Below are positions 26,161-35,884 of a stretch of DNA of 64,000 nucleotides, piece by piece. Source of the stretch: Alphaproteobacteria bacterium (GTDB taxonomy: Bacteria > Pseudomonadota > Alphaproteobacteria > Micavibrionales > Micavibrionaceae). Numbering within the stretch: position 1 is the first letter of the stretch; the number at the start of each line of letters is the position of its first letter. The translations under genes were made by a program, and so were the position numbers. The DNA is taken from NCBI GenBank assembly GCA_009995595.1, contig JAACPE010000001.1, forward strand, positions 186,001-250,000. The letters run 5' to 3'. The notes under the pieces were generated by a model, which had not been told where the DNA came from, did not search any database, and saw only the letters and a program-made list of their open reading frames with translations.

Positions 26161-27504
26161 ATGGATAGACTAGCCGATAAAGCGCTTGCCGCACTTGCCC
26201 CGATCCCTGATTACGAAACCTATGGCCGCGTGACCAAGGTTTTGGGTCTGCTTGTTGAAATCGCAGGATTTGGGCAAGATTTGACCATTGGCTCGCGGGT
26301 TCATTTGCGGCCCAATCATAAGGATATTCCGTGCGAAGTTGTTGGATTTCGCGATAATCGTGCGCTTTTATTGCCGTTTGGCAATCTGGAAGGGGTAGGG
26401 CTGGATTGCCCTGCGTTTATTCAAAGAACGCCGCCAACAATTTGCCCTGATGATCGTTGGTTGGGGCGGGTGATCAATGCGCTGGGTGAGCCAATTGATG
26501 GCAAAGGCCCGATGATGCAAGGAGCAACGCCAATATTACTCAAAAACTCTGCCCCCGATCCGCATAAAAGAACCCGCATAGGAGCCCCGCTTGATTTGGG
26601 GGTGCGGGCGGTCAATAGCTTCCTGTCCACTTGTGTGGGGCAGCGAATGGGTATTTTCTCAGGATCTGGCGTGGGTAAATCAGTTTTGTTGTCCATGATG
26701 GCGCGATATACAGAGGCCGACGTGTCCGTTATTGGTCTTGTCGGGGAACGAGGCCGTGAGGTTCAGGAGTTTTTAGAAGATGATCTGGGCGATCTTGGCC
26801 TAAATCGCTCTGTCGTTATTGTGGCAACAGGTGATGAACCTGCGTTGATGCGCCGCCAGGCCGCTTATACCACGATGGCTACGGCTGAATATTTCAGAAA
26901 GCAGGGAAAAACGGTGTTGTGCCTGATTGACTCTGTCACTCGCTTTGCCATGGCGCAGCGTGAAATTGGATTATCTGCAGGGGAGCCGCCGACCTCAAAA
27001 GGTTATCCGCCGACAACCTTTGGCGAGCTTGCCCGTCTTTTAGAGCGCGCAGGACCAGGTGTGCAAGGTGAGGGGTCAATCACTGGTCTTTTCTCTGTCC
27101 TTGTAGAGGGCGATGACATGAACGAGCCGATATCAGACGCCGTGCGCGGTATTATTGATGGGCATATCGTGATGGAGCGTAAAATTGCGGAGCGTGGGCG
27201 TTATCCTGCGATTAATGTTCTTAAATCTGTATCGCGTTCCATGCCTGCCTGTTTAACGCAAGAGCAAAACGGCCTTGTGCGTGTTGCGAAACACCTTATC
27301 TCCTCTTATGAGGACATGGAGGAGCTGATTAAACTTGGTGCGTATCGCAAGGGCAGTGACCCAAAAGTGGATAACGCGATTGACCGTTATCCGCATATCG
27401 AGAAATTTTTGACCCAGCAAAAAGACGATAATACCTCTATCGAAGATAGTTTTTCTCAGCTTGCTGATGCTTTGGGTATGTCTTATGCAGGGCTGAAGGA
27501 TTAG
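26161..27504 (+). CDS. fliI: Flagellum-specific ATPase FliI
   Basis: The ATPase of the flagellar type III export apparatus, related to F1-beta. From ATG 26161 (MDRLADKALAALAPIPDYETYGRV) it has 447 residues. An alternative start at 26131 adds ten residues, and neither has a clear ribosome-binding site. Motifs are the P-loop GIFSGSGVGKSVL, the FliI-specific VVIVATGDEPALMRRQAA, Walker B TVLCLIDSVTRFAMAQREIGLSAGEPPTSKGYPP, and GSITGLFSVLVEGDDMNEPI. It is co-transcribed with fliJ, 7 bp downstream, and diverges from ctrA. Confidence 0.95.
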   Translation: MDRLADKALAALAPIPDYETYGRVTKVLGLLVEIAGFGQDLTIGSRVHLRPNHKDIPCEVVGFRDNRALLLPFGNLEGVGLDCPAFIQRTPPTICPDDRWLGRVINALGEPIDGKGPMMQGATPILLKNSAPDPHKRTRIGAPLDLGVRAVNSFLSTCVGQRMGIFSGSGVGKSVLLSMMARYTEADVSVIGLVGERGREVQEFLEDDLGDLGLNRSVVIVATGDEPALMRRQAAYTTMATAEYFRKQGKTVLCLIDSVTRFAMAQREIGLSAGEPPTSKGYPPTTFGELARLLERAGPGVQGEGSITGLFSVLVEGDDMNEPISDAVRGIIDGHIVMERKIAERGRYPAINVLKSVSRSMPACLTQEQNGLVRVAKHLISSYEDMEELIKLGAYRKGSDPKVDNAIDRYPHIEKFLTQQKDDNTSIEDSFSQLADALGMSYAGLKD

Positions 27505-27511
27505 GATGTAA

Positions 27512-27934
27512 ATGGCTGATCTTGAAGGGTTAATGCGTCTGCGCCGTAATACGGTTGAGGAAAAACAAAAGATTTTGGCTGACCTTTTTCGTAATGCCGA
27601 AAAATTGCAAAAGCGTAAAGATGGCCTTGTTCAAAAGTTAAAAAAAGAGCGCGAAGCCATTGATAATAATCCTGAATTAGAAACGCTTACTTATTTTGGT
27701 GCGTTTGAGCAAGTTGTTTTGCGTGATATTGACCGCCTTACGGAAGAACTTAAAAAATGGGAGCTGCGTATCCAAATCGCCCAAGATGCCGTGCGCGAGG
27801 CTTTTGCCGATTTAAAACGTGTCGAGATCGTTGACCGCCGCCGCAAGGAAGAAGATAGCGCCGAATTTAAAGCCAAGGAAACCAGAGAATTAGACGAAAT
27901 CGGTCTGGAAGTTTTCAGACGCAATGAAGATTAA
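27512..27934 (+). CDS. fliJ: Flagellar export protein FliJ
   Basis: A 140-residue, almost entirely coiled-coil protein rich in Lys, Glu and Arg, following fliI by 7 bp. FliJ is the stalk-like partner that couples FliI to FlhA in flagellar export. The family has low sequence identity, so the call rests on length, coiled coil and position. Its TAA shares a TTAA with the stop of the small convergent gene. Confidence 0.85.
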   Translation: MADLEGLMRLRRNTVEEKQKILADLFRNAEKLQKRKDGLVQKLKKEREAIDNNPELETLTYFGAFEQVVLRDIDRLTEELKKWELRIQIAQDAVREAFADLKRVEIVDRRRKEEDSAEFKAKETRELDEIGLEVFRRNED

Positions 27935-28140
27935 GCTATAAAAGCCTGTCTTGACCAAAGACGTGCATGAGTACTGCGAATTGCTATTGAATCTTGGAAA
28001 TGTCTTCTAAGGCTACCCGCAAAGTCTGTTACAATCCGTGATGCAATGTTGGGTTGGGCGAAATAATTCATAGAGGCTCTGATAGGAGCGGTTGCCCCTA
28101 CTTCGGTCCCATCTGCAGGCTTTGAAAAGCTTACATTCAT
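27931..28140 (-). CDS. Orphan small protein (69 aa)
   Basis: A 69-residue protein starting MNVSFSKPADGTEVGATAP, basic in its second half (GSLRRHFQDSIAIRSTHARLWSRQ). The ATG at 28140 has GGGTG about 7 nt upstream. A GTG at 28149 is also in frame. It converges on fliJ with a 4-bp TTAA stop overlap, the same arrangement as three other gene pairs here. This supports it being a real gene. No family recognised. Confidence 0.5.
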   Translation of the reverse strand: MNVSFSKPADGTEVGATAPIRASMNYFAQPNIASRIVTDFAGSLRRHFQDSIAIRSTHARLWSRQAFIA

Positions 28141-28258
28141 AATTAACACCCGTTTTGATTAATTGTGAATATATAACCATATATTGGAAAATAGAGTCAA
28201 ATAAATATCACTGTAGGGGATAAATTATTGTGAGTGGTTTTGTGGATAAGTTTAAGGT

Positions 28259-30379
28259 TTAAATGCTGACACCCAATTGCTCGTTTTCTTTTATAACGTG
28301 CACCCATTTATCTGTATTGCCCTGAAAGCTTAGTTCCCCGCCCATATTGGCCATATGAATAGCGTTGGCATAGGCGGCTCGCATGATTTGTTGCATGGGG
28401 GCGCTAAATCCATTTTGAGTGCGGACAACCAAATCAAGGCGTTTATCGCGCAGTAATCCATCAATTTGAACATCTCCCATGCGCGACATATCCAGATCAA
28501 AGACAAAACGGGTTGACCCTTCCTTGTCATTTTTTTGATTCTGGCTCTGGCTTTCTTGGCGCATAAAAAGAGTGATTTTGTGTATTTCTCCCTCCCAAAA
28601 CATGGGCAAGGGTACAGCGCGCCAATCAGCGTTGCTAGCGGCCTCGCTGCGCGGCGCGGCGCTATCTTGGACAAGGCGGCCTGACAAGCTGCCTTTAGTC
28701 ATTCGTTGCAGCATCTCAATCTTTTTATCACCAAGCCAATTGGACAAATCCCCGCCGCGTATGGCGGCCATAGCCATGACACCCGCCGCGCCTAATTGGG
28801 CAGGATTGCCTGCATTTGGCAGGCTTCGTATAAGGGAGCTGGCAGCTTGGGGGGATTGCTGGATAAAGGTTTGCACCATGTCGTCAAATGCGCCCCATTG
28901 AAACCCTTGCAACATCCCTGCGAGTGCAGGGCTGGGTTGCGCGGCGGTGTTTGCCAAGGAAATAATCCCAATATTTTGTATGGTGATCTTAATTTGCGAA
29001 CCGAGAGCAATATTATTAGGCGTATATTGCAAAACAAAGCTTTGTGGGAGCGGGGCGCCCGGCAGTTGCAGTGTAACAAGCGGCTGTCCTACCGCATTCA
29101 ATCCTGTTACTTGGGCGGTTAAAGTCACGGCGCTGTTTTGACTAAGGATAGGCGGTGCAAATTGCGTTAGCGCGGGAATAGCGTTTTGCGGCGGAGTGTT
29201 TGGAGCTGTCAATGTTACATTGGGCGGCGTGATTTGCAAAACTTGCACATCAATTTTACCAATCGTTTGGGACGGGGAAAATCCTGTTTGTGATGATGTG
29301 ATATTTACGCCTTGCGGGATGAGGTTCGCAGTCGCCGTAAAGCCATTTATCGGTGTGTTGAGAGCATTGGTCTTTACAATATTGATTGTGCCACTATTTA
29401 CACCATTGCTTAAAAGGGGAGGCCTATTCAAAAAAGATCCTTGAGCAGGGCTTTGTGAACCAAGTGGTAAGGCTTGTGATGTTTGTGGAGTGATGCTTAT
29501 GCTATTCAAAGACTGCGAGGGTATTGCTAGGCTTTTATTAAATTGTGTATTAACAAGACTTTGTTGCGAAGTGCTTACAGATCGGGTCAAAGTTTGGGGT
29601 GCAGATTGCGGGGCAAATGTTAGGGCTGCTTGAGTGAGGGCATTGACCGCATTATTCGCAATAATCGTTGACGTAAAAACTGTTTTTGCAATCACGGTAT
29701 TTTGTATGGTGACGGGGTTTTGTATTACTGTTTGTGATTGCGTGGCAATTTGATTGGCCTGCGAAGGGGGTACAGCCACAAGGCGAACTTGTGATCCCAC
29801 TGGTAAAGGCGCGGGCGGCGCAGCTCGCGGCGCTGGGGGGGTGGTGCCTTGTAAATTGGGAGGCAATGTTACTTGGGGTGCGTTTGGCACTTTGGAGTTT
29901 GCAGCGGGCACTTGTGGCGTTGAAGTTTGAGCGGTGTTTGGCGCAGGGGGCTGCATACCTCGTGTTGTTGCCGTTGGCACACCCTCGCGCGTGATTGTCT
30001 GGCTTGTATTTTGAGTTTGTGGCGCAGGGGAAGTGCGCTGTTCGCCTTGATTAACGGTTGTTGGTTCGGTGCGGATACTGGCTTGACGTGGCGGTTTACC
30101 CGCGGGGATATTAACTTCGAGGTGCTGGCCGACTTCTGGCCTATTGGCCGTATTATTGGCGAGTTGAACATCGACTGCGCCGCGCTCTGTTTGAATACGA
30201 GCCGATCCGTTACTATTTATTTGTGTGACTGTTCCCTCTATACGAAGCGCTTTGGCGTTGTTTTGTAGGGCATCGGGCAGGCGAATGATCTTAACCACTT
30301 CACCCCGATCAGAACGGCTATTGGCGCGTGGGCTGGTATTATTCGAAGCCGGTATTTGTCCAAAACCAGATGTGCTCAT
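28259..30379 (-). CDS. Large FliK-like protein (second hook-length-control-like protein)
   Basis: A 706-residue protein with a long low-complexity Pro/Gln/Thr/Asn-rich middle (about residues 110-480) and a folded C-terminus of about 220 residues. The end contains RFVFDLDMSRMGDVQIDGLLRDKRLDLVVRT, resembling the Flg_hook / FliK C-terminal domain pattern (L-G-x-V/I-x-hydrophobic). AAAGGATC precedes the ATG. It lies downstream of flhG on the minus strand, within flagellar genes. A canonical FliK is encoded at 51099-52778, so this is a second, divergent member or a related export substrate. Exact function unknown. Confidence 0.6.
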   Translation of the reverse strand: MSTSGFGQIPASNNTSPRANSRSDRGEVVKIIRLPDALQNNAKALRIEGTVTQINSNGSARIQTERGAVDVQLANNTANRPEVGQHLEVNIPAGKPPRQASIRTEPTTVNQGEQRTSPAPQTQNTSQTITREGVPTATTRGMQPPAPNTAQTSTPQVPAANSKVPNAPQVTLPPNLQGTTPPAPRAAPPAPLPVGSQVRLVAVPPSQANQIATQSQTVIQNPVTIQNTVIAKTVFTSTIIANNAVNALTQAALTFAPQSAPQTLTRSVSTSQQSLVNTQFNKSLAIPSQSLNSISITPQTSQALPLGSQSPAQGSFLNRPPLLSNGVNSGTINIVKTNALNTPINGFTATANLIPQGVNITSSQTGFSPSQTIGKIDVQVLQITPPNVTLTAPNTPPQNAIPALTQFAPPILSQNSAVTLTAQVTGLNAVGQPLVTLQLPGAPLPQSFVLQYTPNNIALGSQIKITIQNIGIISLANTAAQPSPALAGMLQGFQWGAFDDMVQTFIQQSPQAASSLIRSLPNAGNPAQLGAAGVMAMAAIRGGDLSNWLGDKKIEMLQRMTKGSLSGRLVQDSAAPRSEAASNADWRAVPLPMFWEGEIHKITLFMRQESQSQNQKNDKEGSTRFVFDLDMSRMGDVQIDGLLRDKRLDLVVRTQNGFSAPMQQIMRAAYANAIHMANMGGELSFQGNTDKWVHVIKENEQLGVSI

Positions 30380-30463
30380 AGTGATCCTTTACGCCCTTAT
30401 TATGGCATAAAAGATTAAAAAAAACGTGTGTTTTGATGGTCTTATGATGATATTTTTAAGACA

Positions 30464-31333
30464 TTAAGCAGAAGCGGCTGCTTTTGCATTTTTCTTGAGG
30501 GTCTCAATCTCAACGATCACTTTTTTTGCAATCGCACGGACATCTTCGGCGGCATCAGCATTGGGTGAGCGTTTTAAAATAGGGGTCTGACGGCGAATGG
30601 CATCTTTGACTTGGCTGTCATGACGGATCATACCAATCAGAGGGGGGCTAAGCCGTAGGAAGTTTTCGCATGCTTTGAGCAACGTTTTATATGTTTTTTG
30701 GCCTTCTGTTGTATTGGCAGCCTGATTGATAACAATTCCAACATTTTTTGACTGACCTGCGGCATTACCGAGCTTGATAAAAGCGTAGGCATCAGTCAGT
30801 GATGTAGGCTCATCCAAAGCCACAAGCAATGTTCGGGCGGCAGAAGCGGCAAGCATACGCACGTTGCGTTCAACACCCGCACCTAGATCAATGATGACAA
30901 TGTCATACTGGCTCGATACTTCAAACAACTGGTCACGCAGTAAAGCAAGGCGTTGTGAAGGGAGCGCAGCAAGCGAGGCCTGACCTGAACGTCCCGCAAT
31001 AATATCAAATCCACCTTCATCATAGCGTTGAATGACTTTATCAAGGGCAAGGCGGCCGCGAATCACATCATTCAAATCGCGTTTTGGCATAAGGCCAAGT
31101 TGCACATCAATATTGGCAAGACCCAGATCACCATCAAAAAGCAAAACACGCTTGCCTTCTTGGGCGAGCGCGTGGGATAGCGTGATTGAAAACCAAGTTT
31201 TTCCAACGCCACCTTTTCCGCTGGCAACGGCAAGAATGTTTTTGGCGCGGCGAATAGGGGCGCCAGTTTGGGTCGATTTGGGTGTTGGGGTCATATCATC
31301 CCGTGATTGAGTTACAGAAGAATTATCAGCCAT
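30464..31333 (-). CDS. flhG: Flagellar number regulator FlhG/FleN (MinD-like ATPase)
   Basis: A 289-residue ParA/MinD-family ATPase that works with FlhF to set flagellar number and position. The deviant Walker A is AVASGKGGVGKTWFS, followed by VLLFDGDLGLANIDVQLGL and DIVIIDLGAGVERNV. The start at 31333 (MADNSSV) is chosen because GCAGGATAA lies just upstream and only 4 bp separate it from the flhF stop. An in-frame start at 31372 would overlap flhF. The flhF-flhG order is conserved in many bacteria. Confidence 0.9.
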   Translation of the reverse strand: MADNSSVTQSRDDMTPTPKSTQTGAPIRRAKNILAVASGKGGVGKTWFSITLSHALAQEGKRVLLFDGDLGLANIDVQLGLMPKRDLNDVIRGRLALDKVIQRYDEGGFDIIAGRSGQASLAALPSQRLALLRDQLFEVSSQYDIVIIDLGAGVERNVRMLAASAARTLLVALDEPTSLTDAYAFIKLGNAAGQSKNVGIVINQAANTTEGQKTYKTLLKACENFLRLSPPLIGMIRHDSQVKDAIRRQTPILKRSPNADAAEDVRAIAKKVIVEIETLKKNAKAAASA

Positions 31334-31337
31334 GAAT

Positions 31338-32369
31338 TTATCCTGCCTTCCGTAAATTTCGGTCAGCATCACGCATTGTGCCGTGTTCTGCCTTTGGCAT
31401 CAAGAGTTGTGTTAGCTTTGATGGGGTTAATGGTGATAAACCATCGGCAACCTTGGCTGTTGAGCTTACCTCAGCAAATGTTAAACCGCCTTGATGCGCG
31501 GCAGAGAGCAAAGCACCGAGGCGCCGCGCCACATCAACGCGTGTTGGAATAAGGTAGCGTGCGCCAACGCTTGCAAAGATACGCGCCATTTCGCCGGCCT
31601 CATCCGACTGCACGCCAGCAGGAAGGATAAGCAAAGTATACATATCTGCTGCGTTAATCATTTTTGATAGATCGCTTAACTGATGTCTATCAAATGGATT
31701 GGTCGCCGCGGTATCAATAATAATTTGATCAGCCTGTTTTGATTTCATCAGGGCTTCTTTAAGTGCCTTGGGGTTGTCTGCGCTAAGAAGCTCGATATTC
31801 ATAAGGTTGGTGAAGGCCTCTAATTGCCCGCGCCCACCTGCCCGAACGGTATCGGTGGTAATTACGGCAACTTTTAACCCCGCCATAGTCGCCCGCGCCG
31901 CGATTTTAGCGGTAATAAGTGTTTTTCCTGCGCCCGGCGGCCCCACCATCATAAACGGTTTCTTTGCCCGCTTCATCGGCAAAGGGGCAAAGTTATACAG
32001 CTCATCTAGTGCGCTAATAAGTGTTAGGCGTGGCTCGCTGATGCCAATAATACTGGCGCAGGACACGACTTGGTCAAGAACATCTTCGGATACGGCATGA
32101 CGCAACATGGTTTCGGTGATTTCTTCAAGGACAGCAGCCTCGTTATCATCATCGGCATAGAGCCATTCATCGTTATGATTGAGGGCGGCGGCGCGCTCTT
32201 CTGCGGCTTCCTCGGCGTCCATTTCTTTTTCAACAGCGGCTGTCACGCGGACAGAACTGCCCCCGTTTTCCTCTCGCGTTGCGACGATGATGGCATCTTC
32301 GCCAAGCGCCTCGCGGACCATTTGCATTGCATCTCTCATGCTTTTCGCTGTAAACGACTTTAGCCGCAT
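31338..32369 (-). CDS. flhF: Flagellar biosynthesis GTPase FlhF
   Basis: A 343-residue SRP-type GTPase that recruits early flagellar components to the pole. The N-terminus MRLKSFTAKSMRDAMQMVREALGEDAIIVATRE is the FlhF B-domain signature. The G domain has the P-loop MMVGPPGAGKTLITAKIAARA, AVITTDTVRAGGRGQLEAF, IIDTAATNPFD and PTRVDVARRLG (NKxD-like, degenerate). It heads the minus-strand flhF-flhG run and diverges from the aminomutase gene. Confidence 0.92.
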   Translation of the reverse strand: MRLKSFTAKSMRDAMQMVREALGEDAIIVATREENGGSSVRVTAAVEKEMDAEEAAEERAAALNHNDEWLYADDDNEAAVLEEITETMLRHAVSEDVLDQVVSCASIIGISEPRLTLISALDELYNFAPLPMKRAKKPFMMVGPPGAGKTLITAKIAARATMAGLKVAVITTDTVRAGGRGQLEAFTNLMNIELLSADNPKALKEALMKSKQADQIIIDTAATNPFDRHQLSDLSKMINAADMYTLLILPAGVQSDEAGEMARIFASVGARYLIPTRVDVARRLGALLSAAHQGGLTFAEVSSTAKVADGLSPLTPSKLTQLLMPKAEHGTMRDADRNLRKAG

Positions 32370-32518
32370 AGAAGTTCTACCGATTCATTTGAATTCATTA
32401 TAGATAAGAGCGAATCAATCACCTAATTCATTATGACGTATGACCCCGTTATATGTCTAGTTTCTGGGGATAAGTTTTTGTCTTTTCCCGTTGATATATA
32501 AAGTATATTGTCCCGCCC

Positions 32519-33565
32519 ATGATCAAAACGCCGCCTAAAACACTCAAATCCGTTCAAGACTTTTTGAAGCATGGCCTTATTGAACAAGATGAAGCGCAGA
32601 CATTAGAGCGTGGCGCAGGATTATTTCAAATGGCAATGACAAGCGCGGTTCTTGATACGGTGCGTGGCGCTGCCGCGCATGATCCTATCCATAAGCAATA
32701 TGTCCCAAGTGCTGCCGAGTTTAATTTTAAAGAGGATGAGTTAAATGACCCCATCGGGGATGGGGCGCACCGCGTTTGCCGCGGCCTTGTTCATCGTTAT
32801 CCTGACCGTGTTTTGTTTAAGGTTACGCAATCTTGCGCGGTTTATTGCCGTTTTTGTTTTCGTCGTGAACTTCTTGGAGATGACGACCGCACTCTGACGC
32901 AAGAAGATATTGACGCAGCGCTTGATTATATCGCCGCACATAAGGGTATCCATGAAGTGATCTTAAGCGGCGGTGATCCGTTTGTTATGTCAGCAAGGCG
33001 TTTGAAAAACCTTATGGAGCGTTTCAATCAAATGGAGCATATCCAGTTTATCCGTTTTCACACGCGCGTTCCTGTTGTGAACCCAAAAGCAATTACCAGC
33101 CAATTTTGTGAAAGCCTGAAAAGTCATAAGCGCATAATTGTGTCCATACACACAAACCACGTGCAGGAGTTATCACCCGCAGCCAAAAGCGCCATTGATA
33201 ATTTAGATAAAGCGGGTATCACTTTGATTTCACAAACAGTTTTACTGCGCGGTGTTAATAATAATCCTGAAACTTTAATGGATTTGTTTAAAGGATTGAT
33301 GCAAGTAAACGTTAAGCCTGCCTATCTTCATCACCCAGATAAAGCGAAAGGCACATCGCATTTTCGTGTGTCGATTGAAGAGGGTAAGGAGATTTTTACG
33401 CGCCTTCGTGGCCAAGTGTCTGGTCACTGCCTGCCAGACTATGTTTTGGATATCCCTGGTGGTTTTGGGAAGGTGCCCGTAACAGCAGATTGGGTGAAAT
33501 TGCAGAGCGATGGCTCATATATCGTGACGGATATTCACGGCGGTACCCATCAATATAAGGATTAA
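32519..33565 (+). CDS. epmB: KamA/EpmB-family radical SAM lysine 2,3-aminomutase
   Basis: A 348-residue radical SAM protein. The cluster motif is CAVYCRFCFRRELLG (CxxxCxxC), followed by HEVILSGGDPFVMSARRL. PLP-binding regions typical of lysine 2,3-aminomutases are present (HTRVPVVNP, YLHHPDKAKGTSHFRVSIEEG). The short length without the long C-terminal zinc region favours EpmB, which makes beta-lysine to modify elongation factor P. No efp or epmA is in the window. Its stop shares a TTAA with flhA. Confidence 0.82.
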   Translation: MIKTPPKTLKSVQDFLKHGLIEQDEAQTLERGAGLFQMAMTSAVLDTVRGAAAHDPIHKQYVPSAAEFNFKEDELNDPIGDGAHRVCRGLVHRYPDRVLFKVTQSCAVYCRFCFRRELLGDDDRTLTQEDIDAALDYIAAHKGIHEVILSGGDPFVMSARRLKNLMERFNQMEHIQFIRFHTRVPVVNPKAITSQFCESLKSHKRIIVSIHTNHVQELSPAAKSAIDNLDKAGITLISQTVLLRGVNNNPETLMDLFKGLMQVNVKPAYLHHPDKAKGTSHFRVSIEEGKEIFTRLRGQVSGHCLPDYVLDIPGGFGKVPVTADWVKLQSDGSYIVTDIHGGTHQYKD

Positions 33566-35673
33566 ACCTGCCCGAGTGTCTTAATTTTTGCTTTAGGGTG
33601 AATTTCGTTTTGTGACATCACCATAGTTTGTGGGCGAAAGCGTTCAATGACAGAGCGCACGTAAGGGCGTAAATTCGGAGAGGTAAGCAAAACAGGTGTT
33701 TCGCCCTCTAGCCCAAATTCTTCATATATTTTACGCACTTGGGTGATGAACTCTTGAAGCTGTGTAGGTGCCATGGCGAGTTGTTTTTCCTCCCCATCAC
33801 CCACAAGGGATTCAGCGAAAGCTTGCTCCCAATGAGGCGAAAGCGTGAGAAGCGGGACAAAGCCACTCATGTTTCTATTTTGGTCACAAATTTGGCGGGC
33901 AAGGCGGCTACGCACATGCTCTGTTATATAAGCAATATTTTTCGTATATGCGCTGGCTTCGGCAATGCCTTCTAATATTGTTGGGAGGTCACGCACGGAT
34001 ACGCGCTCTGATACAAGGTTTTGTAAAATACGTTGTAGGCCGCCCACGGAGATTTGCGACGGGAGAACGTCGGCGACCAGCTTTTGATATTCGCGTGGTA
34101 ACTCATCAAGAAGTTTTTGTGTTTCAGCATAAGACAGCAGGTCGGCCATATTGTCTTTAACCACTTCGGTAATATGCGTCGTGATCACTGTTGGGGCGTC
34201 AACAACGGTGTAGCCTTTAAAATGCGCTTCTTCACGGTGCTGCTCGTCAATCCACATGGCGGGCAGGCCAAATGTTGGCTCAGTCGTGCTTTCACCGGGA
34301 AGGGTGATCGGAGCGCCAGTTGGGTCCATACACATGAGCATTCCGGGGCGTACTTCGCCGCGGCCTGCCTCAATCTCTTTGATCCGCAACACATAACTAT
34401 TGGCGGGGAGCTGCAAATTATCTTGAATACGCACAGCAGGAAGGACGTATCCCATATCCTCGGCCAATTGGCGGCGCAGGCCCTTGATTTGATCGGTAAG
34501 TTTATTATTGCCTTCGCCTTGTACTACGGGGAGCAAGCCATAGCCAAGTTCGAGCCTGATAATATCCATAGCAAGAGCCTTGGAAATGGGTTCTTCGGCA
34601 ACAGGGGCATTTTTACCGCCAGGGATGGAAGCTTGCTCCAGCTGAAGCAATTCTTCGGCGTCTTCATTTTGGCGCCACGCCACATAAGCAAGGCCGCCAA
34701 AGATTGTCCCTAAAAGGGCAAAAGGCGGGAAAGGAATAGCGGGAATAAGCGCAAGGATAAACATGATCACGGCGCTCATTGCCATGGCTTTGGGTTGTTT
34801 GCTAAATTGCCCTAACAGCGCTTTATCGGCTGTCCCATCAACGCCCGCTTTGGAAACGAGTAAACCTGCAGAGATAGAAATAATGAGCGCAGGGATCTGG
34901 CTGACGAGACCATCGCCAATAGTCAAAATAGTATAAGTGGCGGCGGCGTCCGCCATGCTCATATCTTTTTGCGCCGTCCCGATAACGATACCGCCAATGA
35001 TATTAATAAATACAATCAAAAGACCAGCAATGGCATCACCGCGCACAAATTTCGCCGCACCGTCCATCGCACCAAAGAAATTACTCTCTTGCTCTAACTC
35101 TTTTCGTTTTGCCTTGGCTTCATCTTCGGTGAGCAGACCTGCAGAGAGATCAGAATCGATGGCCATTTGTTTACCGGGCATCGCATCAAGGGTGAAACGC
35201 GCCGCAACTTCGGCAATACGCCCGGACCCTTTTGTCACAACAACAAAATTCACAATGACGAGAATCGCAAAGACAATTCCGCCAACAACATAGTTGTTCT
35301 GGATAATAAGCCCGCCAAAGGCTTCAATCACTTTTCCCGCGGCCGCTTCGCCCGTATGTCCTTCGCCCAAAATAAGGCGGGTCGAGGAAATATTGAGCCC
35401 TAATCGAAGCGCAGTACTAATAAGGAGAACAGTCGGGAATGTAGAAAATTCGAGCGGTTTTTGAATGGATAAAACCAGCATTAATATAAAGACAGAAAAT
35501 AAAATCGAAATCGATAATCCAATGTCAAGCAACCATGTGGGAATGGGGATTAACATAAAAGTCAAAATACAAACAAGGCCAATCGCAAGAACAACATCCC
35601 CACGCAAGACACCGCCAAGAACGCTTCGCGCTTGGCCTATGCCGATTGATGTTCTTGTTTGTGGATCTGCCAT
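33562..35673 (-). CDS. flhA: Flagellar export apparatus protein FlhA
   Basis: A 703-residue inner-membrane protein of the flagellar type III gate. The N-terminal half has about eight helices, including VLAIGLVCILTFMLIPIPTWLLDIGLSISILFSVFIL and the FHIPEP-type segment LVSTALRLGLNISSTRLIL. The cytoplasmic loop GMDGAAKFVRGDAIAG matches FlhA well. The cytosolic domain ends with LTSPNLRPYVRSVIERFRP. Full family length. Its partner flhB is not in this window. It is monocistronic as far as can be seen, with a TATAAT box about 25 bp before the start. Confidence 0.97.
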   Translation of the reverse strand: MADPQTRTSIGIGQARSVLGGVLRGDVVLAIGLVCILTFMLIPIPTWLLDIGLSISILFSVFILMLVLSIQKPLEFSTFPTVLLISTALRLGLNISSTRLILGEGHTGEAAAGKVIEAFGGLIIQNNYVVGGIVFAILVIVNFVVVTKGSGRIAEVAARFTLDAMPGKQMAIDSDLSAGLLTEDEAKAKRKELEQESNFFGAMDGAAKFVRGDAIAGLLIVFINIIGGIVIGTAQKDMSMADAAATYTILTIGDGLVSQIPALIISISAGLLVSKAGVDGTADKALLGQFSKQPKAMAMSAVIMFILALIPAIPFPPFALLGTIFGGLAYVAWRQNEDAEELLQLEQASIPGGKNAPVAEEPISKALAMDIIRLELGYGLLPVVQGEGNNKLTDQIKGLRRQLAEDMGYVLPAVRIQDNLQLPANSYVLRIKEIEAGRGEVRPGMLMCMDPTGAPITLPGESTTEPTFGLPAMWIDEQHREEAHFKGYTVVDAPTVITTHITEVVKDNMADLLSYAETQKLLDELPREYQKLVADVLPSQISVGGLQRILQNLVSERVSVRDLPTILEGIAEASAYTKNIAYITEHVRSRLARQICDQNRNMSGFVPLLTLSPHWEQAFAESLVGDGEEKQLAMAPTQLQEFITQVRKIYEEFGLEGETPVLLTSPNLRPYVRSVIERFRPQTMVMSQNEIHPKAKIKTLGQV

Positions 35674-35884
35674 AGGTGTTAGGTATTCTCGAAATTATAA
35701 GTCGAACATATTAAGCCGACATAGAGTGTAACCTATTCAAAAGCTTAAGCAAATGGCTATCGGGTGAGAAGAGGAGTTATAAAACGCTTTTATCTGTGGT
35801 TATCTAAGATGATATCTTGCTTGGTGCATCTAACCATTTTATTCTATCAATATTAATTTTTAGTCATTTTTTGGAGAAAATTTT

